A DNA stretch of 64,000 nucleotides from the NCBI GenBank assembly GCA_900541885.1, contig UQKW01000001.1, positions 147,300-211,299 on the forward strand. The letters run 5' to 3'. A program made the position numbers and the translations under genes. How positions within the stretch are numbered: the stretch's first letter is position 1; each line of letters starts with the position of its first letter. The notes beneath the pieces were generated by a model. The model did not search any database, was not told the origin of the DNA, and worked only from the letters and a program-made list of their open reading frames with translations. The DNA is from an uncultured Collinsella sp. GTDB lineage: Bacteria > Actinomycetota > Coriobacteriia > Coriobacteriales > Coriobacteriaceae. This document shows positions 18,865 through 27,472 of the stretch, piece by piece.

Positions 18865-19002
18865 TCTTATCTCTGAGAGTTTAGGTTCTCAAAGGCGCAG
18901 GTAGATGTGCTGTTTGAGTTCTAAGCAGATCTATCGAGATCTATGTAGAGATGGCTGAGGTTTGAGGCTGGAGCCGCGCAGGGGGGCTTTGGGGCTGCCC
19001 CG

Positions 19003-19239
19003 GGGAAAGCGCGACCCACTTTGAGCGTCGATTCCGGGATGCAGTTTCCCGTGGAGCTCCAACCGGAAAGTGTGTCCCGGCCTGAGAGCGAATTCTGGGA
19101 CACAGTTTCCGATTGAGCGCTCAACCGGAAAGTGCGACCCGTTTTGAATGCAAATTCCGGGTCGTAGTTTCCGCCAGTGGCTCAACCGGAAACTACGACC
19201 CGTTTCTCGGCCGAATAATGGGATACGCTTTCCGCAAGC
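19003..19239. repeat. Four tandem hairpins with GGAAA...CCC arms, about 61-bp period
   Basis: Unit starts are near 19003, 19062, 19124 and 19185. Each has GGAAA-N-T-N-N-G-N-CCC, a 15-20-nt centre, then GGG-N6-TTTCC. Example arms are ggaaagtgtgtccc with gggacacagtttcc, and ggaaagtgcgaccc with gggtcgtagtttcc. Inner stem bases change between units but mostly still pair. Units are joined by ctcaacc. The array fills part of the spacer between dnaK and the ferredoxin gene; I see no gene in 18730-19457. Confidence 0.8.
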
Positions 19240-19457
19240 TCGCTCAATCGCCCTTTATTTCAAGTCACCTTTAGCTAACATTTGCGCAGCTCAACGGCGC
19301 CACCTGCGTGTTTTTTAGTAAGCCGTGGCATACTCGGCGAACGGTATGAAGATGCCGGTCAGAGGGTATTGCAAACGGTCGCTCCCGTGGTATGTTTTTG
19401 CCCGAATCAAACCGGCGCGCATCGCCTGTAGCGTCGGTCAACAGAGAGGAAACTACC

Positions 19458-19643
19458 ATGGCTCATCCCGTAATTGATGCCGACGAGTGCATCGCTTGTG
19501 GCGTTTGCGTCGACTCCTGCCCCGCTGGCGTTCTGGAGCTCCAGGACGTCGCTACCGTCGCTGACGAGGATTCCTGCGTCGCCTGTGGCGCTTGCCAGGA
19601 CGCTTGCCCCGCCGGCGCGATCACCGAGATCGTCGAGGAGTAA
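19458..19643 (+). CDS. Small 2[4Fe-4S] ferredoxin
   Basis: 61 aa. It has two CxxCxxCxxxCP motifs, at Cys 11, 14, 17, 21 and Cys 40, 43, 46, 50, the bacterial clostridial-type ferredoxin pattern. It should carry low-potential electrons in the cytoplasm, for example for pyruvate oxidoreductase or hydrogenase. The ATG at 19458 follows GAGAGGAAA. The gene is alone and followed by a strong terminator. Confidence 0.95.
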   Translation: MAHPVIDADECIACGVCVDSCPAGVLELQDVATVADEDSCVACGACQDACPAGAITEIVEE

Positions 19644-19682
19644 CAACTCCCCCACTTGCACACTCACAAGTACACCGTGCAC

Positions 19683-19721
19683 AAAAAGGAGGCCCCCGCA
19701 TCGCCGCGGAGGCCTCCTTTT
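19683..19721 (+). terminator. Terminator after ferredoxin gene
   Basis: aaaaggaggcc and ggcctcctttt around a GC-rich loop. It works on both strands and lies between the convergent ferredoxin and niaR genes. Confidence 0.85.
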
Positions 19722-19734
19722 GCATTCGTCGTTA

Positions 19735-20280
19735 CTAGGACAGGTCATCTTCGTAGGGCATCAGATCTGCCAGATAGCCCTTTTCCTTGAGCATGGCCTC
19801 GATCTCGTCGAGAGTTTGCTCGTCTTCTGCCGCAATGCGGTGGAAGTGATAGCCGCTCGTCACCGTTAGTAGCGGAAAGCTCTTGCCGCTCTCGATATCG
19901 TGCAGATAGCGCTCAACATCGCGACGATTGCGGATGTCCAGGTCGGCCGTGATCTTGCCGTACACGCGGTGATTGACGATCACGTTGAGCACGGCGCCGC
20001 CCGCGTCGACGATGCTCGTGAGCTCATCGCCCGCCTGCTCCACGCCGTGGCGAACCTTGACCAGACGCGTGGGCACAGCCGGGCTGCTCGCCGCCTCCTG
20101 TAGCACATAGCCGCGATTGGTGGCGACGATATCGTGTCCGTCGGCGCGCAGCAGGGCAATGTCCTGCACCACGACCTGGCGGCTCACACCCACCTCGCGG
20201 GCAAGCGCGCTGCCCGAAACGGGCTCCGTGGCCCCCTCAAGTACGCCCATGATGGCACGGCGACGCTCGCGGGCGTCCAT
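19735..20280 (-). CDS. niaR: NiaR-type repressor of NAD synthesis (HTH plus 3H domain)
   Basis: 181 aa. N-terminal HTH_11 domain (GSALAREVGVSRQVVVQDIALLRADGHDI), then a 3H domain from about residue 75 with the conserved metal-ligand histidines (VRHGVEQ, VNHRVYG, GYHFHRI). In Bacillus and relatives NiaR (YrxA) senses nicotinic acid and shuts off NAD synthesis and niacin uptake genes. Its position as last gene of nadA-nadB-nadC agrees. Its ATG overlaps the nadC stop codon by one base, so it is co-translated. The long palindrome before nadA is its probable operator. Confidence 0.9.
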   Translation of the reverse strand: MDARERRRAIMGVLEGATEPVSGSALAREVGVSRQVVVQDIALLRADGHDIVATNRGYVLQEAASSPAVPTRLVKVRHGVEQAGDELTSIVDAGGAVLNVIVNHRVYGKITADLDIRNRRDVERYLHDIESGKSFPLLTVTSGYHFHRIAAEDEQTLDEIEAMLKEKGYLADLMPYEDDLS

Positions 20281-21140
20281 TATTTACCGTCCAGCAGACG
20301 CAGGTGCTTAAGCGAGAGGTCGAGGATCGGCGCAGAGTGCGTCAACGCCCCCGAGCTAATAAAGTCAACGCCCAGGTCGGCGAGCGCTCGGATATTGCTG
20401 GCATCCACGTTGCCCGAGCACTCGGTCTTGGCGCGGCCGGCGATAAGCTCGATTGCGGCAGCCATGTCGTCGTGGGTCATGTTGTCGAACATGATGATAT
20501 CGGCGCCGGCCTCCACGGCCTCGCGCACCATGTCCAGGTTCTCGCACTCAATCTCGACCGTCGTGGTAAACGACGCATGGGCGCGCGCCATCTCGATTGC
20601 GCGTGCCACGCCGCCGGCGGCGTCGATGTGGTTGTCCTTGAGCATAACGGCCGTCGACAGGTTGTAGCGGTGATTGCTGCCGCCGCCGATCTCGACCGCA
20701 GCCTTCTCGAAGACGCGCATGCCCGGCGTGGTCTTGCGCGTGTCGACAAGCACGGTCTTGGTGCCCTCGAGCGCAGCCGCCATCCGATGCGTGTAAGTAG
20801 CGATACCGCTCATGCGCTGCAGGTAGTTGAGCGCCACACGCTCGCCCGAAAGCAGCACGCGCGCGTCTCCGCGCACCTGGCCCACGTGATCGCCAGCGTG
20901 CACCTCGTCACCGTCGGCAACATCAAACAGCACCGAGCTCTGCGGATCCAGCAGCTCAAAGGTGCGGGCGAATACGTCCAGGCCGGCGATAATGCCGTCG
21001 GCCTTGGCGATGAGCTCAACGGTAGCGGGGCGCGCCGTGGGGCACACGCTCGCCGTACTCACGTCCTCAAAGGTAATGTCCTCGCGCAGAGCCTGCAAAA
21101 TCAGATCATCGACGACGAGCTTCATGGTAATGGGATTCAT
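20280..21140 (-). CDS. nadC: Quinolinate phosphoribosyltransferase NadC
   Basis: 286 aa. It converts quinolinate and PRPP to nicotinate mononucleotide, CO2 and pyrophosphate. Visible signatures are EDITFEDVSTASV at the start, DTRKTTPGMRVFEKAAVEIGGGSNHRYNLSTAVMLKDNHI in the middle, and IEIECENLDMVREAVEAGADIIMFDNMTHDDM, which match the family well. It is the third gene of nadA-nadB-nadC-niaR, with a 3-nt gap after nadB. A second Met (MKLVVDDL, residue 6) is an alternative start. Confidence 0.96.
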   Translation of the reverse strand: MNPITMKLVVDDLILQALREDITFEDVSTASVCPTARPATVELIAKADGIIAGLDVFARTFELLDPQSSVLFDVADGDEVHAGDHVGQVRGDARVLLSGERVALNYLQRMSGIATYTHRMAAALEGTKTVLVDTRKTTPGMRVFEKAAVEIGGGSNHRYNLSTAVMLKDNHIDAAGGVARAIEMARAHASFTTTVEIECENLDMVREAVEAGADIIMFDNMTHDDMAAAIELIAGRAKTECSGNVDASNIRALADLGVDFISSGALTHSAPILDLSLKHLRLLDGK

Positions 21141-21143
21141 GGC

Positions 21144-22520
21144 CTACTCCTCCACGGCCTGCGTGCCGGCGGCACGGGCCAGATCATCGATTGCAAGGAT
21201 ATCGGAACTCAGGGCGCGATGGCGTCCATCGAGCGCGGGCTCGCCCGCCTGCTCCACGGCAAGCGACTCGCCGGTACGCATACGCCAAGCAGCGCGGCGA
21301 CCCCAGACTAGGGACTCGAGCAGGCTGTTAGAAGCTAGGCGGTTCTTGCCGTGAACGCCGTTGCAGGCCGTCTCGCCCGCGGCGTAGAGCTCGGGCATCG
21401 AGGTGCGGCCGTCCTTGTCGACCCACACGCCGCCCATAAAGTAGTGCTGCGTGGGTGTGACGGGAATGGGCTCGTCCAAGATGTCGCGGCCGTCCTCCAG
21501 GCAGCGCGCGCGGATGTTGGTAAAGTGCCCGGTCACCACATCGCGCTCGACGGGGGCAAAGCTCAGCCATTCGTGCTCGGTGCCGTCCTGCTTCATCTGC
21601 TCGCGGATGGCGGCGGCGACCACGTCGCGCGGCTGCAACTCGTCGGTAAAACGCTCGCCAGCGGCATTGAGCAGAATCGCGCCCTCGCCGCGGCAGCTTT
21701 CGCTGATTAGGAACGTGCGGCCCGGCTGCGGCGAGAACAGACCCGTGGGGTGGATCTGCACGTAGTCCAGGTGCTCCATCGTGATGCCGTGCTCCTGCGC
21801 GATGTAGCAGGCGTCACCGGTGAGCTGCGGGTAGTTGGTCGAGTGGTCGTACACGCCGCCAATGCCACCCGTCGCCCACAGCGTGTGGCGGGCATGGATC
21901 TTAAACGGCTCGCCGGCATGCGCGCCCTCAGCGGCATTTACCAGCTCGTCGGCGGGACGAACCGAGTTGTCCTCGTCCACGGGAACGGAGACGATACCGG
22001 TGCACACCGTGTCGCCGTCACGCTCGCCCGTCAGGATGTCGGTCATGGCCACGTGCTCCAAAATCTGCACGTTGTCCAGCTTGCGGACAGCCTGAAGCAG
22101 CTTAGTCGTGATCTCCTTGCCGGTGATATCGGCATGGAAGGCAATGCGCGGACGGCTGTGTGCACCCTCGCGGGTAAAGTCGAGGCTGCCGTCGGCCTTG
22201 CGCTCAAAATCCACGCCCATCGCTAGCAGGTCGTTGATGACCGAGCGGCTCGAGCGGATCATGATGTCGACGCTCTCGCGGCGGTTCTCGTAATGGCCGG
22301 CGTGCATGGTGTCCTCAAAGAAGGCATCGTAGTCCGAGCCTTCGGGCAGCACGCAGATGCCGCCCTGCGCGAGCATCGAATCGCACTCGTCGACCGCGCC
22401 CTTGGAGAGCATGATCACGCGCGTGCTCGTCGGCAGATTGAGGGCCGCGTACAGACCCGCCACGCCGCAGCCGGCAATAACGACGTCGCACTCCATATCG
22501 GGGTATTGCTTGGTTTCCAC
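21144..22520 (-). CDS. nadB: L-aspartate oxidase NadB
   Basis: 458 aa from the GTG at 22520, which has GAGAGGA 5 nt upstream; the frame continues upstream only as a shadow of nadA. The FAD-binding start reads CDVVIAGCGVAGLYAALNL. Later come REGAHSRPRI, HTLWATGGIGG and YVQIHPTG, then HYFMGGVWVDKDGRTSMPELYAAGETACNGVHGKNRLASNSLLE. The family's C-terminal helical domain is short or missing compared with the 520-540 aa usual length. The enzyme oxidises aspartate to iminoaspartate, the substrate of NadA. Confidence 0.95.
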   Translation of the reverse strand: METKQYPDMECDVVIAGCGVAGLYAALNLPTSTRVIMLSKGAVDECDSMLAQGGICVLPEGSDYDAFFEDTMHAGHYENRRESVDIMIRSSRSVINDLLAMGVDFERKADGSLDFTREGAHSRPRIAFHADITGKEITTKLLQAVRKLDNVQILEHVAMTDILTGERDGDTVCTGIVSVPVDEDNSVRPADELVNAAEGAHAGEPFKIHARHTLWATGGIGGVYDHSTNYPQLTGDACYIAQEHGITMEHLDYVQIHPTGLFSPQPGRTFLISESCRGEGAILLNAAGERFTDELQPRDVVAAAIREQMKQDGTEHEWLSFAPVERDVVTGHFTNIRARCLEDGRDILDEPIPVTPTQHYFMGGVWVDKDGRTSMPELYAAGETACNGVHGKNRLASNSLLESLVWGRRAAWRMRTGESLAVEQAGEPALDGRHRALSSDILAIDDLARAAGTQAVEE

Positions 22521-22576
22521 AGGAATCCTCTCCCTTGTAATGTGACATAAGGGACCGTCCCTCATGCAACATTGTT

Positions 22577-23602
22577 CTAGCGCGCTGCGTACTCGAGCAT
22601 ACGGTCGAGCGTGAGCTTGGCCTGGTCTGCCGCCTCGTCCGAGACGCCGATCTGCACCTCGCCCTCGCCCGTCTCCAGGCAGCGCACGAGCTTCTCGAGC
22701 GTGATGAGATCCATGTTGACGCAGGTGGGCTGCACCGCGGGGAAGTAGAACTTCTTGCCAGTGCCCTGGCAGCGGCGCTCGAGCTCGTAGAGCACGCCGC
22801 GGACCGTCACGATAATGAACTCGCTCGCGTCGGACTCCTCGGCATACTTGATGATGCCGGCGGTGGAGCCGATGTAGTCGGCCTCGGCCAGAACGTCGGC
22901 CTTGCACTCAGGATGCGCCAGCACGAGCGCGTCGGGGTGGGCCTCCGTCGCGTCGACGATCTGCTCGACGGTGATGATGTGATGGCGCGGGCAGTAGCCG
23001 TTGTTGAGGATGACGTGCTTTTGCGGCACCTGCTCGGCTACGAAGCGTCCCAGGTTTTGGTCGGGAATGAACAGAATATGCTGCTGCGGCAGCTCGGACA
23101 CGATCTTAACGGCGTTGGAGCTGGTGACGCACACGTCGCTCCAGCTCTTGATCTCGACCGTGGAGTTGACGTAGCACACCACGGCCAGGTCGTCGCCGTA
23201 CTCGGCGCGCGCCGCGTCGACCGTCTCGCGCTTGACCATGTGCGCCATGGGGCAGTCCGCGCCCGGCTCGGGCAGCAGCACGGTCTTGGTGGGGTTGAGC
23301 AGCTTGGCGCTCTCGCCCATAAACTCCACGCCGCACAGCACGATAGTCTGCTGCGGCAGACTCTTGGCAAGCTTTGCCAGGTAGAAGCTGTCGCCGACGT
23401 AATCGGCCACAGCCTGCACCTCGGGCGCCACGTAATAGTGCGCCAGGATCACCGCGTCACGTTGGGTTTTTAGTTGCTGAATGGCCTCGACGAGCTCTGC
23501 GGGCACCAGTGCCGCACGCTCCGTTGCCGTCGTTGCCGATGCCAGGCCGGCCGCGATATCGCGTGCAAGCTCCGACGCATCCATGTTCGCGCTCTGTGCC
23601 AT
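22577..23602 (-). CDS. nadA: Quinolinate synthase NadA
   Basis: 341 aa. It condenses iminoaspartate with dihydroxyacetone phosphate to quinolinate, using a [4Fe-4S] cluster. Family segments are AVILAHYYVAPEVQAVADYVGDS near residue 55, CGVEFMGESAKLLNP, GADCPMAHMV and the late VQPTCVNM, which supply the cluster cysteines. The ATG at 23602 has GAGAGGGG upstream. It is the first gene of the NAD operon, 40 bp from the 44-bp palindrome. Confidence 0.96.
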   Translation of the reverse strand: MAQSANMDASELARDIAAGLASATTATERAALVPAELVEAIQQLKTQRDAVILAHYYVAPEVQAVADYVGDSFYLAKLAKSLPQQTIVLCGVEFMGESAKLLNPTKTVLLPEPGADCPMAHMVKRETVDAARAEYGDDLAVVCYVNSTVEIKSWSDVCVTSSNAVKIVSELPQQHILFIPDQNLGRFVAEQVPQKHVILNNGYCPRHHIITVEQIVDATEAHPDALVLAHPECKADVLAEADYIGSTAGIIKYAEESDASEFIIVTVRGVLYELERRCQGTGKKFYFPAVQPTCVNMDLITLEKLVRCLETGEGEVQIGVSDEAADQAKLTLDRMLEYAAR

Positions 23603-23643
23603 CAAGGCCCCTCTCTTTTGGCGAATCTTGGGGCTTTAGTATG

Positions 23644-23687
23644 ACACCTAGGTTTACAGCTGACAAGACAGCTGTAAACCTAGGTGT
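23644..23687. promoter_or_regulatory. Long palindrome, putative NiaR operator of nadABC-niaR
   Basis: Perfect 19-bp arms, acacctaggtttacagctg (23644-23662) and its complement (23669-23687), around acaaga. It contains ACACCT/AGGTGT and GACA parts like known NiaR boxes. It ends about 40 bp before the nadA start. The stretch 23700-23894 holds no credible gene. Confidence 0.7.
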
Positions 23688-23894
23688 AAAGTTGAAATAA
23701 AGATTCAATCATGTGGCAGGTCCATTTTCGAACTGGCAAGCTGAGGATAGCCGGGCTTTCGATAGCGCAGGAGGCATCTTTCGCCACCGCAACACCGCTT
23801 GGCGCGAGCTGCACGCCGTGAGGCGCAAACGGTCCGCACCCCCGCAAGCGGCGCGTGCCCGATGTGGCAAAATCGAACTACTTAAGGGGGCCGA

Positions 23895-24617
23895 ATGCTC
23901 AAGATTATTGCCTGCGACGATGATGTCGCTTTTCTAGATAGACTGCACCGGATGATCGACCGTTGGTCGACCGAGACGGGCACGGCGGTCGATGTTGCGC
24001 TCGTCACGCGCGGCGAGGACCTGCTGGCCCGCCATGCCGCATCGCGCGCCGACATCATCTTGCTCGATATGATCATGCCGCTCGTCAACGGCATGGACAC
24101 CGCACGCGAACTGCGCCAGGCCGACACCGCCGTGCGCCTGGTGTTCCTCACCTCGTCGCCCGAGTTCGCGCTGGAATCCTACGAGGTCCGTGCCTTCGAC
24201 TATCTGCTCAAGCCCGTGACTTACGAACGCCTGGCGCAGTTGCTCGACGAGCTTTCGAGCATGCGCCCGGCGGCAACCGACGAGCTCGTGATCAAAACTT
24301 CCTTTGGCTACCACGCCCTGCGCCTGTCCGACATCGAATATGCCGAGGCGCGCAACAAGCACGTGGTCTTCCACCTGCGCGACGGACGCGATATCGAGGC
24401 ACTCGAGTCGTTCCGCAGCGTCGAGGACCGCTTGGAGCAAAACGCGGTCTTCTTTAAATGCCACCGCAGCTACCAGGTCAACCTGCGCAATATCGATCAC
24501 TTTGACCGCACGGACATCATCATGCGCTCGGGCGCGTGCATCCCGCTTTCGCGCAGCTGCAAGCAGGGATTCCAAGACGCCTACTTTGCGGCGCGCTTTG
24601 AGGGTGGGAGACACTGA
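23895..24617 (+). CDS. LytTR-family response regulator
   Basis: 240 aa. Receiver domain 1-120: acidic pair DD at about 7-8, phospho-acceptor in IILLDMIMPLVNGMDTA near residue 57, LTSS near 85 and LKPV near 108. A LytTR DNA-binding domain follows at about 140-240 with ALRLSDIEYAEARNKHVVFHL and the C-terminal RSYQVNLRNIDHFDR, GACIPLSRSCKQGF. This class (AgrA, ComE, VirR) controls peptide signalling and competence-like traits. The stop codon overlaps the start of the kinase gene. I found no small peptide gene beside it. Confidence 0.93.
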   Translation: MLKIIACDDDVAFLDRLHRMIDRWSTETGTAVDVALVTRGEDLLARHAASRADIILLDMIMPLVNGMDTARELRQADTAVRLVFLTSSPEFALESYEVRAFDYLLKPVTYERLAQLLDELSSMRPAATDELVIKTSFGYHALRLSDIEYAEARNKHVVFHLRDGRDIEALESFRSVEDRLEQNAVFFKCHRSYQVNLRNIDHFDRTDIIMRSGACIPLSRSCKQGFQDAYFAARFEGGRH

Positions 24618-25894
24618 TGGTCTCCTCGGTCGAAATGATCCTTTGGGCAATCCACCACGCCACGACGCTGCTCTTTGGCGTCTTTGCCTCGGCGGCGCTG
24701 TGCGGTATCGAGATCAACCGGCGTCATGCGCTTGAACTGGTGCTGGTCGGCGTCGTGACCGGCGCTGCCTTTTCGATCGCCAATGCCGTCGGCGGCGAGC
24801 TTTTCGCCCGCCAGGTATATCCGCTCGTCGTGCATCTGCCGCTCGTCATCTATTTGTGCGCGCGCTACCGCCTGAGCCCGCTGCTTGCCGTGCTCGGCAT
24901 TACGAGTGCCTATCTGAGCTGCCAGTTCAGCAATTGGATGGGCATCGCCGCATTTGCCGCAACCGATTCTCAGATCGCGTACTATCTGGCGCGCATCGCG
25001 ACCACACTCGCCGTCTTTGCCGTCCTGCTGCATTGGGCCGGCGACATCGGTCCGCGCTTGGCGATTAAAAGCACCACCGAGCTGGGCATCCTTTTAATCC
25101 TGCCGCTCGTCTATTACGTCTTTGACTATGCCACCAACGTCTACACCACGCTGTTCCACTCGGGCTCGGTGGTGACGGTTGAGTTTTTGGCCTTTGCGCT
25201 CTGCGCGTTCTACCTTATGTTCCTCGCCGTCTACCTGCGTGAATACGAAGAAAAGGAAACCGCCGAGAGAGAGCGCTGGATGCTCGAAACCCGCGACAGC
25301 GTCGCCATCAAAGAGCTCGAGGCTTGGCGTCAATCTGGGCGCGAGCTGTCGATTCTTCGCCACGACATGCGCCACTTTCTACGCGGCCTGGCCGCTTTAA
25401 TTGAAGAGGGCCACACCGACGAGGCGCTCGATCGCATCGACGAACTCTGCGAAGCCGGCGACCGCACCGCCGTACGCCGCTTCTGCGCCAACGAGACCGT
25501 AAACATCGCGCTTTCGTCATTTAACTCGGATATCAATAGAAACGGCATTACCGCCAACTTGCGCGCCGCCGTACCCGAAACCATCCACGTAGGTGACGCC
25601 GACCTGTTTAGCGTGCTCTCAAATGCCTTGGAAAACGCTATCACCGCCGCAAGCGCCGCGCCCCAGGGAAAGCGATTCGTCGACTTTGACCTGCGATTAG
25701 AGGACGGCCAGCTGCTGCTGTTAGTTTCCAACACGTTTGACCGCGCGCCGCGCATGGTCGACGGCATGCCCGTAGCCGGGCACACCGGACACGGCTTTGG
25801 AACCAAGAGCATTAAGCTTGCCGTCGAACGCATGAACGGCAACTGCCAGTTCCGCATTAACGGCGATCGGTTTGAGCTGCGCGCTGTGATGTAG
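24617..25894 (+). CDS. GHKL sensor histidine kinase (AgrC-like)
   Basis: 425 aa. Six or seven hydrophobic helices cover residues 1-200, followed by a coiled linker (YLREYEEKETAERERWMLETRD). The phospho-acceptor region is RHDMRHFLRGLAALIEEG near residue 252. A GHKL ATPase domain follows, with NALENAITAAS and GHGFGTKSIKLAVERMNG. It shares one base with the upstream regulator gene, so the pair is translated together. The signal sensed is unknown; this kinase type often senses peptides or membrane stress. Confidence 0.92.
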   Translation: MVSSVEMILWAIHHATTLLFGVFASAALCGIEINRRHALELVLVGVVTGAAFSIANAVGGELFARQVYPLVVHLPLVIYLCARYRLSPLLAVLGITSAYLSCQFSNWMGIAAFAATDSQIAYYLARIATTLAVFAVLLHWAGDIGPRLAIKSTTELGILLILPLVYYVFDYATNVYTTLFHSGSVVTVEFLAFALCAFYLMFLAVYLREYEEKETAERERWMLETRDSVAIKELEAWRQSGRELSILRHDMRHFLRGLAALIEEGHTDEALDRIDELCEAGDRTAVRRFCANETVNIALSSFNSDINRNGITANLRAAVPETIHVGDADLFSVLSNALENAITAASAAPQGKRFVDFDLRLEDGQLLLLVSNTFDRAPRMVDGMPVAGHTGHGFGTKSIKLAVERMNGNCQFRINGDRFELRAVM

Positions 25895-25958
25895 AAGTGC
25901 GGCGCCGATCTCGCGGCGTGTCTTGCCCGCCAGGCAATCGCTCACCGGCGCCAATCCG

Positions 25959-26534
25959 CTACAGCGGAGCGGCCGCCGGGGTCAGCTGCTTGATGTATGC
26001 CCACATGCGCTGCTTGGCGGCTTTGTCAGTGAGCGCCGCCTCAAAACCGTCGAGCGCGAGCACGCGGCGACCCTGCACATGGGCGACCAAGCCGGGCTTG
26101 AGCATGGCGGTGTCGAAGTCATCGATTGCCACGAGCATATCGGCGTAGGTCTCGCGCATGGCGTCAGCCGCGTTGTTGTCGAGCAGTAGCACCGCCTCGG
26201 GGTCCAAAGCCTCAAGCGCCTCACGGAACAGCTCGCACGGCAGAGTCTCGCCCACCGCGACCGCTCCGTCACCCACGCCGGCGACGCTTGCCAGCACGCA
26301 AAAATCCTCGGGCGCGTAGCCGATGGCCCCAAGCGCCTTGCGCAACGCCGCGCCATCCGGGCCGGCGGCAAGCTCGCCACCCGAACGCTCGGCCTCGTCC
26401 AAATCGCCTTTGACCAGCACGATCGGCGAGCACGCGTTGCCCGCGATACGCACGCCACGACCCGCGAGCGATGCGAGCTCCTGCTCGGTCGCCTGGGCGA
26501 TGGCTTCTTTTTTCTGGCTTTGTGACGTGGGCAT
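25959..26534 (-). CDS. Conserved hypothetical cytoplasmic protein
   Basis: 191 aa from the ATG at 26534, with GGAGAG 3-4 nt upstream. It begins with a polar Gln/Lys/Glu helix, then GVRIAGNACSPIVLVKGDL, GYAPEDFCVLAS and LLDNNAADAMRETYADMLVAIDDFD. There is no signal or membrane segment. Its composition suggests a folded alpha/beta protein, but I do not recognise the family. It is divergent from thioredoxin, with 136 bp between the two starts. Confidence 0.8.
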   Translation of the reverse strand: MPTSQSQKKEAIAQATEQELASLAGRGVRIAGNACSPIVLVKGDLDEAERSGGELAAGPDGAALRKALGAIGYAPEDFCVLASVAGVGDGAVAVGETLPCELFREALEALDPEAVLLLDNNAADAMRETYADMLVAIDDFDTAMLKPGLVAHVQGRRVLALDGFEAALTDKAAKQRMWAYIKQLTPAAAPL

Positions 26535-26670
26535 GCGCTCTCCAATCGTTTGCGTGCCCACCATTATATAAAAGAGCTGCCCGCGAGTGGTTGCTTTGCG
26601 GGCCACTGGGTATAAGCACGGTCGTACTGAGTTTTACGCGGCTGAGCCGCGTCGCATTATGGAGGTCACC

Positions 26671-26991
26671 ATGGCTGACATTAAGCAGATTACCCCCGAG
26701 AACTTCGATTCCATCGTTAACGACGGCCTGCCCGTGCTAGTCGATTTTTGGGCGCCCTGGTGCGGGCCCTGCCGATCGCTCTCGCCCATCGTTGACGAGG
26801 TGGCAGACGAGCTGGCTGGCAAACTTGCCGTTGCCAAATGCAACGTCGACGACAACCAGGACCTGGCCATGAAGTATGGCGTCATGAGCATCCCCACGCT
26901 GGTTGTGTTTAAGAACGGCGAGGAGATTGACCGATCGGTTGGCGCTCTGCCCAAGGCGAGGCTGCAGGCGCTGCTGGAGAAGCATCTGTAA
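26671..26991 (+). CDS. trxA: Thioredoxin
   Basis: 106 aa, the normal length. Active site WCGPC with Cys 31 and Cys 34, the preceding VDFWAPWC strand, and the cis-proline segment MSIPTLVVFKNG. It is a general cytoplasmic disulfide reductant. The ATG at 26671 has GGAGG 5-6 nt upstream; upstream in-frame starts lack one. It stands alone. Confidence 0.97.
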   Translation: MADIKQITPENFDSIVNDGLPVLVDFWAPWCGPCRSLSPIVDEVADELAGKLAVAKCNVDDNQDLAMKYGVMSIPTLVVFKNGEEIDRSVGALPKARLQALLEKHL

Positions 26992-27112
26992 TACGCTTGT
27001 TACATGTTGCCGTCTGCCTGCCGTCCATGAGCGCTTTTGCACCGCTCGCCGGACTTCTGGATGCACCGAGTGCAACCACGGATAGTATGGTAGTCACAAA
27101 CAGCCCCCAGTG

Positions 27113-27150
27113 AACGGGTGCGGGTCGCACAGACTCGCACCCGTTTTCTT
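27113..27150 (+). terminator. Terminator-like hairpin upstream of the nickel cluster
   Basis: aacgggtgcg (27113-27122) and cgcacccgtt (27136-27145), then ttctt. It separates trxA from the nikR group. Confidence 0.7.
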
Positions 27151-27222
27151 ATGCAGCTGCGCACAGAGCGGGCGTAGTAAAATCTGAACCACTGAACTGC
27201 CCCATACAAAAGGAGATTTTCC

Positions 27223-27471
27223 ATGCATGACGTCGGAATGAACATGAGCCAGCTTGCCATGAGCGTCAAGCAGGTCGACGACACCATCGAGCTCGCTCAC
27301 GAGTGGAGCCATCAGCTGCTGCATGCGACCGAGAATTTTGACATGGAGCGCATCGGCGCCAAGCTCGAGGCCGCCATGGCCGCGCTGCACGAGGCCCACG
27401 ACGCACTCGAGGGCTACGAGGAAGCCATCGAGGCCGACCACAACTCCGTCGGCTCCGTGAAGCTGGTGTAA
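27223..27471 (+). CDS. Small helical protein before nikR
   Basis: 82 aa; the ATG has AAAAGGAG at 6-7 nt spacing. The whole sequence looks like two or three amphipathic helices, with regular AMAALHEAHDALEGYEEAIEAD heptads and seven His residues. It has no membrane part and no known domain. Its stop is one base before the nikR GTG, so the two are co-translated. A role in nickel handling is a guess from position and histidines. Confidence 0.75.
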   Translation: MHDVGMNMSQLAMSVKQVDDTIELAHEWSHQLLHATENFDMERIGAKLEAAMAALHEAHDALEGYEEAIEADHNSVGSVKLV

Positions 27472-27472
27472 A

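Noticed and set aside
18931..19185. Small minus-strand protein with repeated sequence
   Set aside because: Translation of the GGAAA hairpin array; no ribosome site, stem pairing explains the pattern.
23713..23937. Small gene encoding a signal peptide for the LytTR system
   Set aside because: No ribosome site, overlaps the regulator start, and lacks an AgrD-like Cys motif.
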